Under the pieces are notes generated by a model. It was not told where the DNA came from. It saw nothing but the letters and a program-made list of their open reading frames with translations, and did no database searches. The position numbers and the translations under genes are program-made. Shown here in pieces: positions 44,542 through 53,573 of a stretch of DNA of 64,000 nucleotides. The stretch is taken from NCBI RefSeq assembly GCF_963975745.1, contig NZ_CAXBIB010000008.1, positions 1 through 64,000 on the forward strand, given 5' to 3'. Source of the DNA: Parvibaculum sp963975745. Lineage in GTDB: Bacteria > Pseudomonadota > Alphaproteobacteria > Parvibaculales > Parvibaculaceae. The stretch's first letter is position 1; each line of letters begins with the position of its first letter.

Positions 44542-44838
44542 ATGGTTGTGTTTCGTCTGATCGGACTTCTTTTCATCATCGCTGCCTTGATGGCGCTGGG
44601 TTCGGATGCCTTGCTGTCGCTCGAAGAGGGCGCGGTCAAGATGCGTTCCTTCAGCGATCTGTGGATCCTGATCAATCAGGGCAGCCATGACTGGTTTGCG
44701 GGATGGATCGACTCCGGCGCGCCGGAGGGCCTTGTCGAACCGCTGAAGACCGCCATGAGCTACCCGTCCTGGGCGGTGCTTGGCGTCATCGGCGTTGTGC
44801 TGGCCGGCCTTCTGGCACTTCTGCGCCGCGCGGACTGA
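44542..44838 (+). CDS. Small membrane protein of unknown function
   Basis: A 98-aa protein with two hydrophobic segments (about 3-22 and 72-92) and a polar stretch between them (GAVKMRSFSDLWILINQGS). A GGGGGG run precedes the ATG, supporting this start. I do not recognise a named family with certainty. A good bidirectional terminator follows, and lepA is convergent. Confidence 0.72.
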   Translation: MVVFRLIGLLFIIAALMALGSDALLSLEEGAVKMRSFSDLWILINQGSHDWFAGWIDSGAPEGLVEPLKTAMSYPSWAVLGVIGVVLAGLLALLRRAD

Positions 44839-44864
44839 TTTCGTCTATACAGTCCAAAACAAAG

Positions 44865-44897
44865 AGCCGTCCGGACCCACTCGTCCGGACGGCTTTT
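44865..44897. terminator. Terminator between small membrane gene and lepA
   Basis: An 11-bp perfect stem AGCCGTCCGGA / TCCGGACGGCT with an 8-base loop and TTTT on the plus strand; AAAACAAAG upstream gives a U-rich tail on the minus strand. It can end both convergent transcripts. Confidence 0.85.
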
Positions 44898-44940
44898 CGC
44901 TGTCCAGGACCCGGCCATGGCGCCGGGCTGAAAGGCCGGG

Positions 44941-46743
44941 TCAGTTGGCGTCCATCTTCAGCGCCGAGATGAAGGCGTCCTGAGGGATTTCGACGCGGCC
45001 GAACTGGCGCATCTTCTTCTTGCCCTCTTTCTGCTTGTCGAGCAGCTTGCGCTTGCGGCTGACGTCGCCGCCATAACATTTCGCGGTCACATCCTTGCGC
45101 ATGGCTGCGATGGTCTCGCGCGCGATGATGCGCCCGCCGATCGCCGCCTGGATCGGGATCTTGAAGAGGTGTTTCGGGATCAATTCCTTCAGCTTCTCGC
45201 ACATCACGCGGCCGCGCTGTTCGGCGCGGCTCCTGTGCACGATAGTCGCCAGCGCGTCGACCGGCTCGTCATTGACCAGGATCGACATCTTGACCAGTTC
45301 GCCGGGCTCGTAGCCTTCGATCTGGTAGTCGAAACTCGCATAGCCGCGGCTGACCGATTTCAACCGGTCGTAGAAATCGAGCACGACTTCGTTCAGGGGC
45401 AGGCGGTAGACCAGCATGGCGCGCGAGCCGGCATAGGTCAGATCGATCTGGTGTCCGCGCCTGTCTTCGCAGAGCTTGAGCACCGCGCCCAGGAACTCGT
45501 CGGGCACCAGAATCGTCGCGCGAATCCAGGGCTCCTCGATATGGTCGATCTTCATCACATCCGGCATGTCGGCCGGGTTGTGCATCTCGGCAATCGACCC
45601 ATCGGTCATATGAAGCTGATAGATGACCGACGGCGCGGTGGTGATGAGGTCGATGTTGAATTCGCGTTCGAGACGCTCGCGAATGATTTCGAGATGCAGA
45701 AGGCCCAGAAAGCCGCAGCGAAAGCCGAAACCCAGCGCGGCTGAGGTTTCCATCTCGAACTCGAAGCTCGCATCGTTGAGGCGGAGCTTGCCCATCGCCT
45801 CGCGCAGATCCTCGAACTCGGCGGCATCGACCGGAAAGAGACCGCAGAAAACGACCGGCTGCGCCGGCTTGAAGCCGGCCAGCGCCTTGGCACATGGGCG
45901 CTTTTCATCCGTCACCGTGTCACCGACGCGGGTGTCGGCCACCTCCTTGATCGAGGCCGTGAAAAAGCCGATCTCGCCGGGTGTCAGCCGCGCGACGGCT
46001 TCCTTCTTCGGGCGGAAGATGCCAACATTGTCGATCGTGTAGGCCCCGCCCGTGCCCATCATCTTGATGCGCTGCCCCTTCTTCATCTCACCGTCGATGA
46101 TGCGCACCAGCACGACGACGCCGAGATAGGCATCATACCAGCTGTCGACCAGCATCGCCTTCAACGGCGCGGAAAGGTCGCCCTTCGGGGGCGGCAAACG
46201 GTTGACGATCGCTTCGAGCACGTCCGGGATGCCGATGCCGCTTTTTGCGGAAATCTCCACCGCTTCCGATGCATCGAGGCCGATCACGTCCTCTATCTGC
46301 TGGCGCGTCTTTGCAGGCTCCGCCGCCGGCAGGTCGATCTTGTTGAGCACCGGCACGATCTCGTGATTGACGTCGAGTGCGTGATAGACGTTGGCCAGCG
46401 TCTGCGCCTCGACGCCCTGGCTCGCATCGACCACAAGTAGCGAACCTTCACAGGCCGCCAGCGAGCGGTTGACCTCATAGGCAAAGTCGACATGGCCGGG
46501 CGTGTCGATCAGATTCAGCTCGTAGACTTCGCCATTGGCGGCCTTGTATTCGAGGCGAACCGTCTGGGCCTTGATGGTGATGCCGCGCTCGCGCTCGATA
46601 TCCATCGAATCGAGCACCTGCTCCTTCATTTCGCGCGCTTGCAGCCCGCCACAGAGCTGGATCAACCGGTCGGCAAGGGTCGATTTGCCGTGGTCGATAT
46701 GGGCGATGATCGAGAAATTGCGGATATGGGAAAGGTCGGTCAT
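44941..46743 (-). CDS. lepA: Elongation factor 4 (LepA)
   Basis: A 600-aa translational GTPase. G-domain motifs are AHIDHGKSTLADRLIQL (P-loop), RGITIKAQTV, DTPGHVDF and NKIDLPAA; domains II, III and V follow, and the LepA-specific C-terminal part ends with SRKRKLLDKQKEGKKKMRQ. It acts on stalled or initiating ribosomes. It sits 68 bp from the crotonase gene upstream on the same strand. Confidence 0.97.
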   Translation of the reverse strand: MTDLSHIRNFSIIAHIDHGKSTLADRLIQLCGGLQAREMKEQVLDSMDIERERGITIKAQTVRLEYKAANGEVYELNLIDTPGHVDFAYEVNRSLAACEGSLLVVDASQGVEAQTLANVYHALDVNHEIVPVLNKIDLPAAEPAKTRQQIEDVIGLDASEAVEISAKSGIGIPDVLEAIVNRLPPPKGDLSAPLKAMLVDSWYDAYLGVVVLVRIIDGEMKKGQRIKMMGTGGAYTIDNVGIFRPKKEAVARLTPGEIGFFTASIKEVADTRVGDTVTDEKRPCAKALAGFKPAQPVVFCGLFPVDAAEFEDLREAMGKLRLNDASFEFEMETSAALGFGFRCGFLGLLHLEIIRERLEREFNIDLITTAPSVIYQLHMTDGSIAEMHNPADMPDVMKIDHIEEPWIRATILVPDEFLGAVLKLCEDRRGHQIDLTYAGSRAMLVYRLPLNEVVLDFYDRLKSVSRGYASFDYQIEGYEPGELVKMSILVNDEPVDALATIVHRSRAEQRGRVMCEKLKELIPKHLFKIPIQAAIGGRIIARETIAAMRKDVTAKCYGGDVSRKRKLLDKQKEGKKKMRQFGRVEIPQDAFISALKMDAN

Positions 46744-46811
46744 TTGGCCTGAAAGGGGCTAGGGGCGCGCTTGGGCGTCCGCCATATAGCATTGGCGAGC
46801 GATTAAGCCAA

Positions 46812-47636
46812 TTAGCCCTGCCACTCAGCCCGGCGCTTCTCCATCCAAGCCTTGACCCCTTCCTTGTAGTCGGGGTGCCGGATCATCTCTTCCAGCAGCC
46901 GCTCGGCGGCCACGACAGCGCCGGCCGCGTCCCGGTGGAGGTCCATATAGATCTGGCGCTTGGTCTCCCGCAACGAGCCCGGCGACACGCCGTCTGCCAT
47001 GGCGCGGGCATAGGCCATCACCTGCGGCATCAGCTCGGCGGGCGGCAGCAGCTTGTTCAGGAACCCCATTTCCATCGCCTCTTCCGCGGTGAAGACACGG
47101 CTCGACAGCAGAATGTCGTTGGCATGGGTCAGCCCCACGATCCGGGGCAGCACCCATGAAAGGCCGAATTCCGCCGGGAAGTTGAACCGCCCATGGGCAG
47201 CCGTGAATTTCGCGCCGGGCACGCAGAAGCGCAGATCGGCGAAAGCCGCCAGCACCAGGCCGACGCCTGCCGCCGCACCGTTGATGGCGGCGATCACCGG
47301 CTTCGTCAGGCCGAAATGATAGGCGAAAGTTGCGTCAAACTCCGGCGCGACACCGAAGCCCGGCCTTGCGATGTCGTCCGTGGTGCCGCTGTCGTAGCGG
47401 CCCTTTTCCGAATGACCTTCGAGGGCGGCCATGTCGGCGCCGGCGCAGAAGGCCTTTCCTTCGGGATCGCCGGTGACCACGATCACACGCACCTTCGGGT
47501 CGCGGTCGGCCTCGGCCAGCACCCAGCGATATTCGGTGTGCATGCGGCCCGTCCAGGCATTGCGGCGTTTCGGGCGCGACAGTGTGACGGTTGCGATGCC
47601 ATCGGCGATTTCGTAGCGGATCGTCTTCAGTTCCAT
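46812..47636 (-). CDS. Enoyl-CoA hydratase/isomerase (crotonase) family protein
   Basis: A 274-aa crotonase-fold protein. Signatures are LSRPKRRNAW, the oxyanion hole KAFCAGADMAAL, and KPVIAAINGAAAGVGLVLAAFADLRFC; a Glu in FPAEFGLSWVLPR lies where one catalytic Glu is found. The exact acyl-CoA substrate cannot be told. It starts one base inside the stop of the alpha/beta-hydrolase gene (TGATG), so the two work in one unit, perhaps acyl-CoA turnover. Confidence 0.9.
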   Translation of the reverse strand: MELKTIRYEIADGIATVTLSRPKRRNAWTGRMHTEYRWVLAEADRDPKVRVIVVTGDPEGKAFCAGADMAALEGHSEKGRYDSGTTDDIARPGFGVAPEFDATFAYHFGLTKPVIAAINGAAAGVGLVLAAFADLRFCVPGAKFTAAHGRFNFPAEFGLSWVLPRIVGLTHANDILLSSRVFTAEEAMEMGFLNKLLPPAELMPQVMAYARAMADGVSPGSLRETKRQIYMDLHRDAAGAVVAAERLLEEMIRHPDYKEGVKAWMEKRRAEWQG

Positions 47637-48442
47637 CAGTCCTGCTCCCCGCCCTCGACAAACATCCGGACCGCCAAGACGATTTTCTCCGGTTGTTCCG
47701 GTAGCATCGCATGACCGGCATCGGGCAGCTCGACCAGCGTCACACGTGCGCCGAGCCGCGCCTTCAGATCATGCGCGTTGGCGGGCAGTGCAATCGCGTC
47801 TTCGAGCGCCTGCACGACAAGCATCGGCTGGCCGCCGGCTTCCCACCAGTCCTCGACCGGCGTGCGGCGCACAGCCGAGGATTGCATCAGCATCACATCG
47901 CGATGCCAGCCGTCGCGCCAGACTTCCGGATCGTTGCCCTTCGCGAAGAAGCCGTAGCGCACGCATTCGATATGCTCCTCCGGCGACAGATCTTCATCGA
48001 AACAGCCGACAAGCGCCTTCAACGCCGCTTCGGGAATTTCGATCAGTCCGCCGCAGGCGAGCAGCACAAGCCGGGAAACGAGCGGTGCGTGATCCGCCGC
48101 CGTCGTTCGCGCCAACCGATTACCAAACGCATGCCCGACAAGCGTGACAGGCGCATGGGCCTGCGTTTCGATGACGGCGGCGACATCCTCGGCGAGATCG
48201 TGCAGCGTCAGCCCGTCCATCGGTCCGCTGCTGCCGCCGATCCCGCGCGGCTCCGGCAGGGTGACGCAACTGCCCGCCTCCGCCAGCGCGCGTGCTATTT
48301 CGTCAAAATCCGAACCGGGGCGGCCGAGCGATGCGAGCATGACGATGTGCGGACCCGATGCCGGACCGCCGATGCGGCCGCACAGGCGGATATTCGCGCC
48401 GTCCTTGTCGAGTCTGCCGATTTCGTATGGCTCGAACTTCAC
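47636..48442 (-). CDS. Alpha/beta-hydrolase fold protein lacking the nucleophile Ser
   Basis: A 268-aa alpha/beta-hydrolase fold. The nucleophile elbow reads LVGHAFGNR (about residue 107) with Ala in place of Ser, while the His region DAGHAMLPEQPE near the end is intact. The oxyanion region MLASLGRPGSDFDE and PEPRGIGGSSG are recognisable. I recall a subgroup with Gly-His-Ala-x-Gly, so it may be non-hydrolytic or use another residue. It is coupled to the crotonase gene and 32 bp after pheT. Confidence 0.82.
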   Translation of the reverse strand: MKFEPYEIGRLDKDGANIRLCGRIGGPASGPHIVMLASLGRPGSDFDEIARALAEAGSCVTLPEPRGIGGSSGPMDGLTLHDLAEDVAAVIETQAHAPVTLVGHAFGNRLARTTAADHAPLVSRLVLLACGGLIEIPEAALKALVGCFDEDLSPEEHIECVRYGFFAKGNDPEVWRDGWHRDVMLMQSSAVRRTPVEDWWEAGGQPMLVVQALEDAIALPANAHDLKARLGARVTLVELPDAGHAMLPEQPEKIVLAVRMFVEGGEQD

Positions 48443-48474
48443 CCGCTCCTCCCCGAACCGTTTCCTCAGATGGA

Positions 48475-50910
48475 TCAGCTTCGCAGCGTGCCGCCCGTCG
48501 CCTTTTCGACCGCCGTCACGATGCGCTTCGACACCGCGTCGATTTCCTCATCCGTCAGCGTCTTCTCGACCGGCTGAAGCGTCACTTCGATTGCGAGCGA
48601 CTTTTTGCCCTCGCCGAGCGCGCCACCCTCGAAGACGTCGAACAGCGAGACATCGACGATCAGCTTCTTGTCGACACCGCGCGCGGCGCGGATCAACTGC
48701 TCGGCCGGGACGCCGTCATCGACAACAAAGGCGAAGTCGCGGCGGAGCGGCTGCAGGTCGGAAAGTTCGAGCGGTGGCCTGGCGCGCGTCGGTTTGCGCT
48801 TCGGGTCGGGTATCGCATGCGGGAACACCTCGAAGGCGACCATCGGCCCCGCCACATCCATCGCGTCGAGAATGCGCGGATGCAGTTCGCCAAAATAGCC
48901 CAGTACATTCTTCGGCCCGAGCCTGAAAACGCCGGAGCGGCCGGGATGATACCAGGATGGCGCGTCGGCGCTGACCTGCAGATTGGCGAGCGGCGCACCG
49001 AGCAGCAACAACAATGCCGCCGCATCGGCCTTGGCGTCCATCGCCTCGACCGGACCGCTCTTGCCCAGCCAGTGGCGGCCGCTTCCGAGTGGCCGCGCCG
49101 TGCCGCGGCGGATACCGCTTGCCGCCAGCAACTGACCGGAGGGCTCGTCGCTCTCGAATTGCTGGCCGACTTCGAACAGCGCCACGTCCGCGTGCCCACG
49201 CGCCATGTTGCGGCCCGCTGCCGCGATCAGTCCGGCAAGCAGGCTCGGGCGCATATGGCTCATGTCGGCCGAAATCGGATTGACAAGCTTCAGGCCCGGC
49301 ACGGCATTGCCGCCGCCGAAAAGTTCGGCATGCGCCTCGGGAACGAAGGACCAGGTGACGGCCTCGACAAGTCCGCGTGCCGCCAGCGCGCGCCGCGCCA
49401 GACCCTCACGTTTCTGCCGCACCGAAAGCACCGGCTTTGCGACCGCATGAAGGCGCGGCAACGCAACCGACTTCACATTGTTCAATCCATGTACGCGAAC
49501 GATCTCCTCGACGAGATCTGCTTGCCCGTCGATGTCGGGACGCCACGAAGGCACGGAGACTGACAGGTTCCCCGCCTCTTCCTTCACATCGAAGCCGAGC
49601 GCTGTCAGGATGCGCGTCACTTCCGAGACGGGTAGCGAAAGTCCGGTCAGCTTTTCGATGCGCGCGGAATCGAAGGCGATGGTCTTCGACGTGTCCGGCA
49701 CCTTGCCTGCCACCACCAGCTTCGACGGTTCGCCGCCACAGATTTCGAGGATCATCTTCGTCGCGAGTTCGAGACCGGGCAGGACGAATTCGGGATCGAC
49801 GCCGCGCTCGAAGCGGTAGCGCGCATCCGAGACGATGCCGGTATCGCGGCCGGTGCGCGCGGTGCGGTAAGGGTCGAAGTAGGCGCTTTCGACGAAGACA
49901 TCCGTCGTCGCTGTCGTAGAGCCGGATGTTTCGCCGCCCATCACGCCGCCGAAACCGAGCACGCTCTCGTCGTCGGCGATGACGCACATATCCGGTCCGA
50001 CATCGTATTCCTTGCCGTCCAGCGCCAGAAGTTTCTCACCATTCCGGCCGAGACGGGCGCGGATATCGCCCTTCAGCTTCGCCGCGTCATAGACATGCAG
50101 CGGGCGGCCGCGATCGAGCGAAATGAAGTTGGTGATATCGACCAGCGCGTTGATGGGGCGCAGACCCACCGCCTTCAGCCAGTTCTGCAGCCAGTCGGGC
50201 GACGGGCCGTTCCTGACACCACGGATCAGGCGTCCGGCGAAGACGGGACAAGCGTTTTCGGCGCCTGCGGGGAATTCGAGTTTGATGCCGACAGGGCTTT
50301 CGAACTTTCCTTCGACCGGCGGAAACGACCCTTCGCGCAAGCGACCAAGACCGGCGGCGGCGAGATCGCGCGCGATGCCATAGACACCGAGGCAGTCGGG
50401 GCGGTTCGGCGTGATGGCGATTTCGATGACCGGATCGCTGCGGCCGAGCACTTCGGCCGCCGGCGTGCCGACCTTCCAGTCGCCTTCGAGATCGATGATA
50501 CCAACGTGATCGTCGGAAAGTTCAAGCTCGCGCTCCGAACACATCATGCCGTTCGATTCGACGCCGCGGATTTTGGTCGGCTTCAACACCATGCCGCTTG
50601 CCGGGATCGTCGCACCGGGCGGCGCGAAGACGCCGGTGAGGCCGGCACGGGCATTCGGCGCGCCGCAGACGACCTGCAACTGCTTCACCTCGCCCTCGAC
50701 CAGCGCCTCGACTTTCAGCACCTGCAGTTTGTCGGCATCGGGATGCGGTTTTGCCTCCAGCACCTTCGCGACCGAGAACACGGCGAGTTTCTTCGCCGGG
50801 TCTTCCACACCCTCGACCTCAAGGCCGAGCATGGTCAGGCGCTCGGTGATCTCATCGAGCGTTGCATCGGTTTCGAGCGGCTGTTTCAGCCAGGAGAGGG
50901 TGAATTTCAC
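48475..50910 (-). CDS. pheT: Phenylalanine-tRNA ligase beta subunit
   Basis: An 811-aa subunit of the alpha2-beta2 enzyme. Domains in order: N-terminal region, EMAP-like tRNA-binding domain (about 40-150, KPHPDADKLQVLKVE), B3/B4 editing domain (about 210-380), B5 (about 400-475), catalytic-like core and the C-terminal FDX-ACB anticodon-binding domain (about 715-811). The start overlaps the pheS stop by four bases. Confidence 0.97.
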   Translation of the reverse strand: MKFTLSWLKQPLETDATLDEITERLTMLGLEVEGVEDPAKKLAVFSVAKVLEAKPHPDADKLQVLKVEALVEGEVKQLQVVCGAPNARAGLTGVFAPPGATIPASGMVLKPTKIRGVESNGMMCSERELELSDDHVGIIDLEGDWKVGTPAAEVLGRSDPVIEIAITPNRPDCLGVYGIARDLAAAGLGRLREGSFPPVEGKFESPVGIKLEFPAGAENACPVFAGRLIRGVRNGPSPDWLQNWLKAVGLRPINALVDITNFISLDRGRPLHVYDAAKLKGDIRARLGRNGEKLLALDGKEYDVGPDMCVIADDESVLGFGGVMGGETSGSTTATTDVFVESAYFDPYRTARTGRDTGIVSDARYRFERGVDPEFVLPGLELATKMILEICGGEPSKLVVAGKVPDTSKTIAFDSARIEKLTGLSLPVSEVTRILTALGFDVKEEAGNLSVSVPSWRPDIDGQADLVEEIVRVHGLNNVKSVALPRLHAVAKPVLSVRQKREGLARRALAARGLVEAVTWSFVPEAHAELFGGGNAVPGLKLVNPISADMSHMRPSLLAGLIAAAGRNMARGHADVALFEVGQQFESDEPSGQLLAASGIRRGTARPLGSGRHWLGKSGPVEAMDAKADAAALLLLLGAPLANLQVSADAPSWYHPGRSGVFRLGPKNVLGYFGELHPRILDAMDVAGPMVAFEVFPHAIPDPKRKPTRARPPLELSDLQPLRRDFAFVVDDGVPAEQLIRAARGVDKKLIVDVSLFDVFEGGALGEGKKSLAIEVTLQPVEKTLTDEEIDAVSKRIVTAVEKATGGTLRS

Positions 50911-51998
50911 GACGAGAGCCCTCCCGCCAGCGTCGGCACGTCTAGCGCGGCAAAGCCATAATGCCGGAGCCAGCGCAGGTCAGCTTCGAAAAAGGCGCGC
51001 AGATCCGGGATGCCGTATTTCAGCATCGCGATCCGGTCGAGCCCCATGCCGAAGGCGAAGCCCTGATATTTCTCCGGATCGATGCCGGACGAGCGCAGCA
51101 CATTCGGATGCACCATGCCGCAGCCGAGAATTTCGAGCCAGTCGTCGCCCTCGCCGATGCGGATTTCATTGCCGAGGCGTGCGCAGCGCACATCGACTTC
51201 CATCGACGGCTCGGTGAAGGGGAAGAAGGAGGGACGCATGCGCAACTCCACACCTTCAACTTCGAAGAAGGCGCGCAGGAATTCCTCGAGCGTCCATTTG
51301 AGGTGCCCCATATGCGTCGCCTCGTCGACGACGAGGCCTTCGATCTGGTGGAATTGAGGCGTGTGCGTCTGGTCGCTGTCGCAGCGATAGGTGCGACCGG
51401 GGCAGATGAAGCGGAAGGGCGGCTTGCCGGCTTCCATGGTGCGCACCTGAACCGGACTCGTATGCGTGCGCAGCAGCATGCGCGAGCCGTCAGCCCTGGG
51501 CTCGAAATAGAAAGTATCGTGCATTTCGCGCGCCGGATGACCGTCGGGGAAGTTCAGTGCGCCGAAATTATAGTGATCGGTTTCGATATCGGGACCCTGC
51601 TCGACCGCAAAGCCCATATCGGCGAAGATCGCGATGACTTCGTCCCAGACCTGGCTCAGGGGATGAATACGGCCAGCCTCGAGCGGGCTTTCGCGGGCGG
51701 GCAGCGTCACGTCGATGCGTTCGCCGGCAAGCCGCGCTTCGAGTCCCGCCTCGTGCAGCGCCTGCTTGCGGACAGCGAGCGCCTCGGTCAGCCGGTCCTT
51801 GAGACCGTTCAGGGCCGGCCCCATTTCCTTGCGCTCATCCGGCGACATCGCGCCGAGGCCCTTCATCAACTCCGAGACCCGCCCCTTCTTGCCAAGCGCC
51901 GCGACGCGCACCGCGTCGAGCGTGTCGGCATCCATCGCATCGGCGATGGCGGTCGCGAATTCCGCTTCGAGCTTTTCGAGTTCGGCTTTGTCGGTCAT
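50907..51998 (-). CDS. pheS: Phenylalanine-tRNA ligase alpha subunit
   Basis: A 363-aa class II synthetase subunit. An N-terminal coiled coil (1-90) is followed by the catalytic core with HPLSQVWDEVIAIFADMGF, HDTFYF, LLRTHTSPVQVRTM (motif 2), and GMGLDRIAMLKYGI (motif 3). It carries the active site that charges tRNA-Phe. A 200-bp region separates it from rplT; I saw no clear leader peptide or attenuator there. Confidence 0.97.
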   Translation of the reverse strand: MTDKAELEKLEAEFATAIADAMDADTLDAVRVAALGKKGRVSELMKGLGAMSPDERKEMGPALNGLKDRLTEALAVRKQALHEAGLEARLAGERIDVTLPARESPLEAGRIHPLSQVWDEVIAIFADMGFAVEQGPDIETDHYNFGALNFPDGHPAREMHDTFYFEPRADGSRMLLRTHTSPVQVRTMEAGKPPFRFICPGRTYRCDSDQTHTPQFHQIEGLVVDEATHMGHLKWTLEEFLRAFFEVEGVELRMRPSFFPFTEPSMEVDVRCARLGNEIRIGEGDDWLEILGCGMVHPNVLRSSGIDPEKYQGFAFGMGLDRIAMLKYGIPDLRAFFEADLRWLRHYGFAALDVPTLAGGLSS

Positions 51999-52198
51999 GG
52001 CTTCATCCGCTCACATCATATCGCTCAATCGTCCCGGCGCCGCGCTGACTTTGCGGGCGGCTCCGGGCGACATGAGGGAAACGGCGTGCGAGCGAAAGTT
52101 CGACCGGCGGTCCGCCTCACCCCCCGGAAAGCGGCATGCGCCAGACGCATACCCCGGACGGGTGACCGGCTCCTGTCTCCGGCGTCAGCCCGCGCTCG

Positions 52199-52555
52199 TC
52201 AGTTGAGCGCGGCCTGAGCCTGCGTGACCAGAGCCTTGAAGGCCTCGGGCTCATGGATGGCGAGATCGGAGAGAACCTTGCGGTCCACCTCGATGCCAGC
52301 CTTGGCGAGGCCGTCGATAAATCGCGAATAGGTCAGGCCGTGCTCGCGAACGCCAGCATTGATGCGCTGGATCCAGAGGGCGCGGAAGTTGCGCTTCCTG
52401 GTGCGGCGGTCGCGATAGGCATATTGACCGGCCTTCTCGACCGCCTGGTTGGCGGTACGGAAGGTGTTCTTGCGGCGGCCGTAATAGCCCTTCGCCTTCT
52501 TGATGATCTTGCGGTGGCGGGCGTGTGCGGTAACGCCCCGTTTGACGCGCGACAT
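52199..52555 (-). CDS. rplT: 50S ribosomal protein L20
   Basis: A 118-aa basic protein starting MSRVKRGVTAHARHRKI, with the typical KGYYGRRKNTFRTANQAVEKAGQ block read across two stretches. L20 is needed early in 50S assembly. It is 33 bp after rpmI. Confidence 0.98.
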   Translation of the reverse strand: MSRVKRGVTAHARHRKIIKKAKGYYGRRKNTFRTANQAVEKAGQYAYRDRRTRKRNFRALWIQRINAGVREHGLTYSRFIDGLAKAGIEVDRKVLSDLAIHEPEAFKALVTQAQAALN

Positions 52556-52588
52556 GTGTTCAGCTCCTTTTCAGGGACAATTCCGGGT

Positions 52589-52789
52589 TCACGCGTAAGG
52601 CATGAAACTCTTGATGACGCGGGCGGCATCGGCATCCGCCATGATGGTCGTCCCGCGCTTGTTCCGGATCTGCTTGTTGGTCCGCTTGATCATTCCGTGA
52701 CGCTTGCCGGTCTGACCGCGCTTGACCTTGCCTGAAGCGGTGAGCTTGAAGCGCTTCTTGGTCCCGCTCTTGGTCTTCAATTTGGGCAT
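52589..52789 (-). CDS. rpmI: 50S ribosomal protein L35
   Basis: A 66-aa basic protein MPKLKTKSGTKKRFKLTAS ... IKSFMPYA, full length for L35. ATG 52789 is the family start; an in-frame upstream extension is not conserved. In many bacteria infC precedes rpmI, but here infC lies 6.6 kb upstream. Confidence 0.98.
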   Translation of the reverse strand: MPKLKTKSGTKKRFKLTASGKVKRGQTGKRHGMIKRTNKQIRNKRGTTIMADADAARVIKSFMPYA

Positions 52790-52989
52790 TTCGCTCTCCG
52801 TATCGTCAAAGGAACCCACCTTGAAGACCTTGAATTCTTTGAGGAATTCCGGATTTTGGCGGGTTCGGGTCATGGCATTTCGGACGGCCACGGCATGCCC
52901 TACAGGCCGGACCGCCCCGAAGGCGCGGATTTATAAGGGAAAAAGGCGGCAGGTCAAGCGGATGCGGCCCTCCGCGATCATGCTCAGGC

Positions 52990-53026
52990 TTGATGCGCAT
53001 TACTTATGCGCATAGACTATGCGCAT
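52990..53026 (+). promoter_or_regulatory. ccdAB promoter with three evenly spaced ATGCGCAT palindromes
   Basis: The 8-bp palindrome ATGCGCAT occurs at 52993-53000, 53006-53013 and 53019-53026, exactly 13 bp apart. A -35 TTGATG (52990-52995) and -10 TAGACT (53013-53018) with 17-bp spacing fit between them, placing the transcription start near the ccdA ATG at 53025. No ribosome site is visible, so the mRNA may be leaderless. The boxes are probably operators for the CcdA-CcdB complex. Confidence 0.7.
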
Positions 53027-53246
53027 GCCAAAGAAAGCGGTCAATCTCTCGGTCGACGCGGAGCTCCTCGCCAAGGCGAAGGCTGCGAAGGTCAACCTCT
53101 CGTCAGTTCTCGAAGAAGCTCTTTCCCGAAGCGTCCGGGAAAGAGAGGAGCGGCGCTGGCGGGAGGAAAACAAGTCCGCCATCGAAGCCTATAACCGCTT
53201 CACCGAGGAAAACGGAATCTTCGGCGAAGACTTCCGGTCCTTCTGA
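53025..53246 (+). CDS. ccdA: CcdA-like antitoxin
   Basis: A 73-aa antitoxin with an N-terminal ribbon-helix-helix (PKKAVNLSVDAELLAKAKAAK) and a C-terminal toxin-binding tail (RRWREENKSAIEAYNRFTEENG ... DFRSF, read in two parts), closely parallel to F-plasmid CcdA. An ATG two codons earlier (53019) is also possible. It overlaps the ccdB start by one base (TGATG), the usual coupled arrangement. It should repress its own promoter. Confidence 0.9.
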   Translation: MPKKAVNLSVDAELLAKAKAAKVNLSSVLEEALSRSVREREERRWREENKSAIEAYNRFTEENGIFGEDFRSF

Positions 53247-53563
53247 TGGCGGCTTTCGACATTCACGCCAATCCCGAGCCGCGAACGCGCAGCGTCCTGC
53301 CCTATGTCATCGAGTTGCAGACCGATCTGCTGAGCGACCTCAATACCCGGCTGGTCGCGCCCTTCGTCCCTGCGCAGCACTATCGGGGCGCCGTGCCACG
53401 CCTCAATCCGGTCGTCGACATTGCCGGCGAGCCGCATGTATTGCTCGTCCAGCAAATGGCGGCGCTACCGAAACATTTGCTCGCAGGATCGCCCGTCGAA
53501 AATGCGGAAGCACAGCGCTACGAGATCATCGCCGCGGTCGATTTTCTCGTAACCGGCATCTAG
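53246..53563 (+). CDS. ccdB: CcdB-like gyrase-poison toxin
   Basis: A 105-aa toxin of the CcdB/Kid fold. Family segments include DIHANPEPRTRSVLPYVIELQ, RGAVPRLNPVVDIAGEPHVL and LVQQMAALPKHLLAG. It ends FLVTGI where F-plasmid CcdB ends WGI; the Gly-Ile is kept but the Trp that contacts GyrA is Thr. The length fits the family. It is presumably a chromosomal TA toxin; activity is untested. Confidence 0.9.
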   Translation: MAAFDIHANPEPRTRSVLPYVIELQTDLLSDLNTRLVAPFVPAQHYRGAVPRLNPVVDIAGEPHVLLVQQMAALPKHLLAGSPVENAEAQRYEIIAAVDFLVTGI

Positions 53564-53573
53564 AGGATTTTCA

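Noticed and set aside
51999..52198. Possible phenylalanine attenuator or leader peptide before pheS
   Set aside because: No Phe-rich short frame and no convincing terminator/antiterminator pair were found in the 200-bp region.
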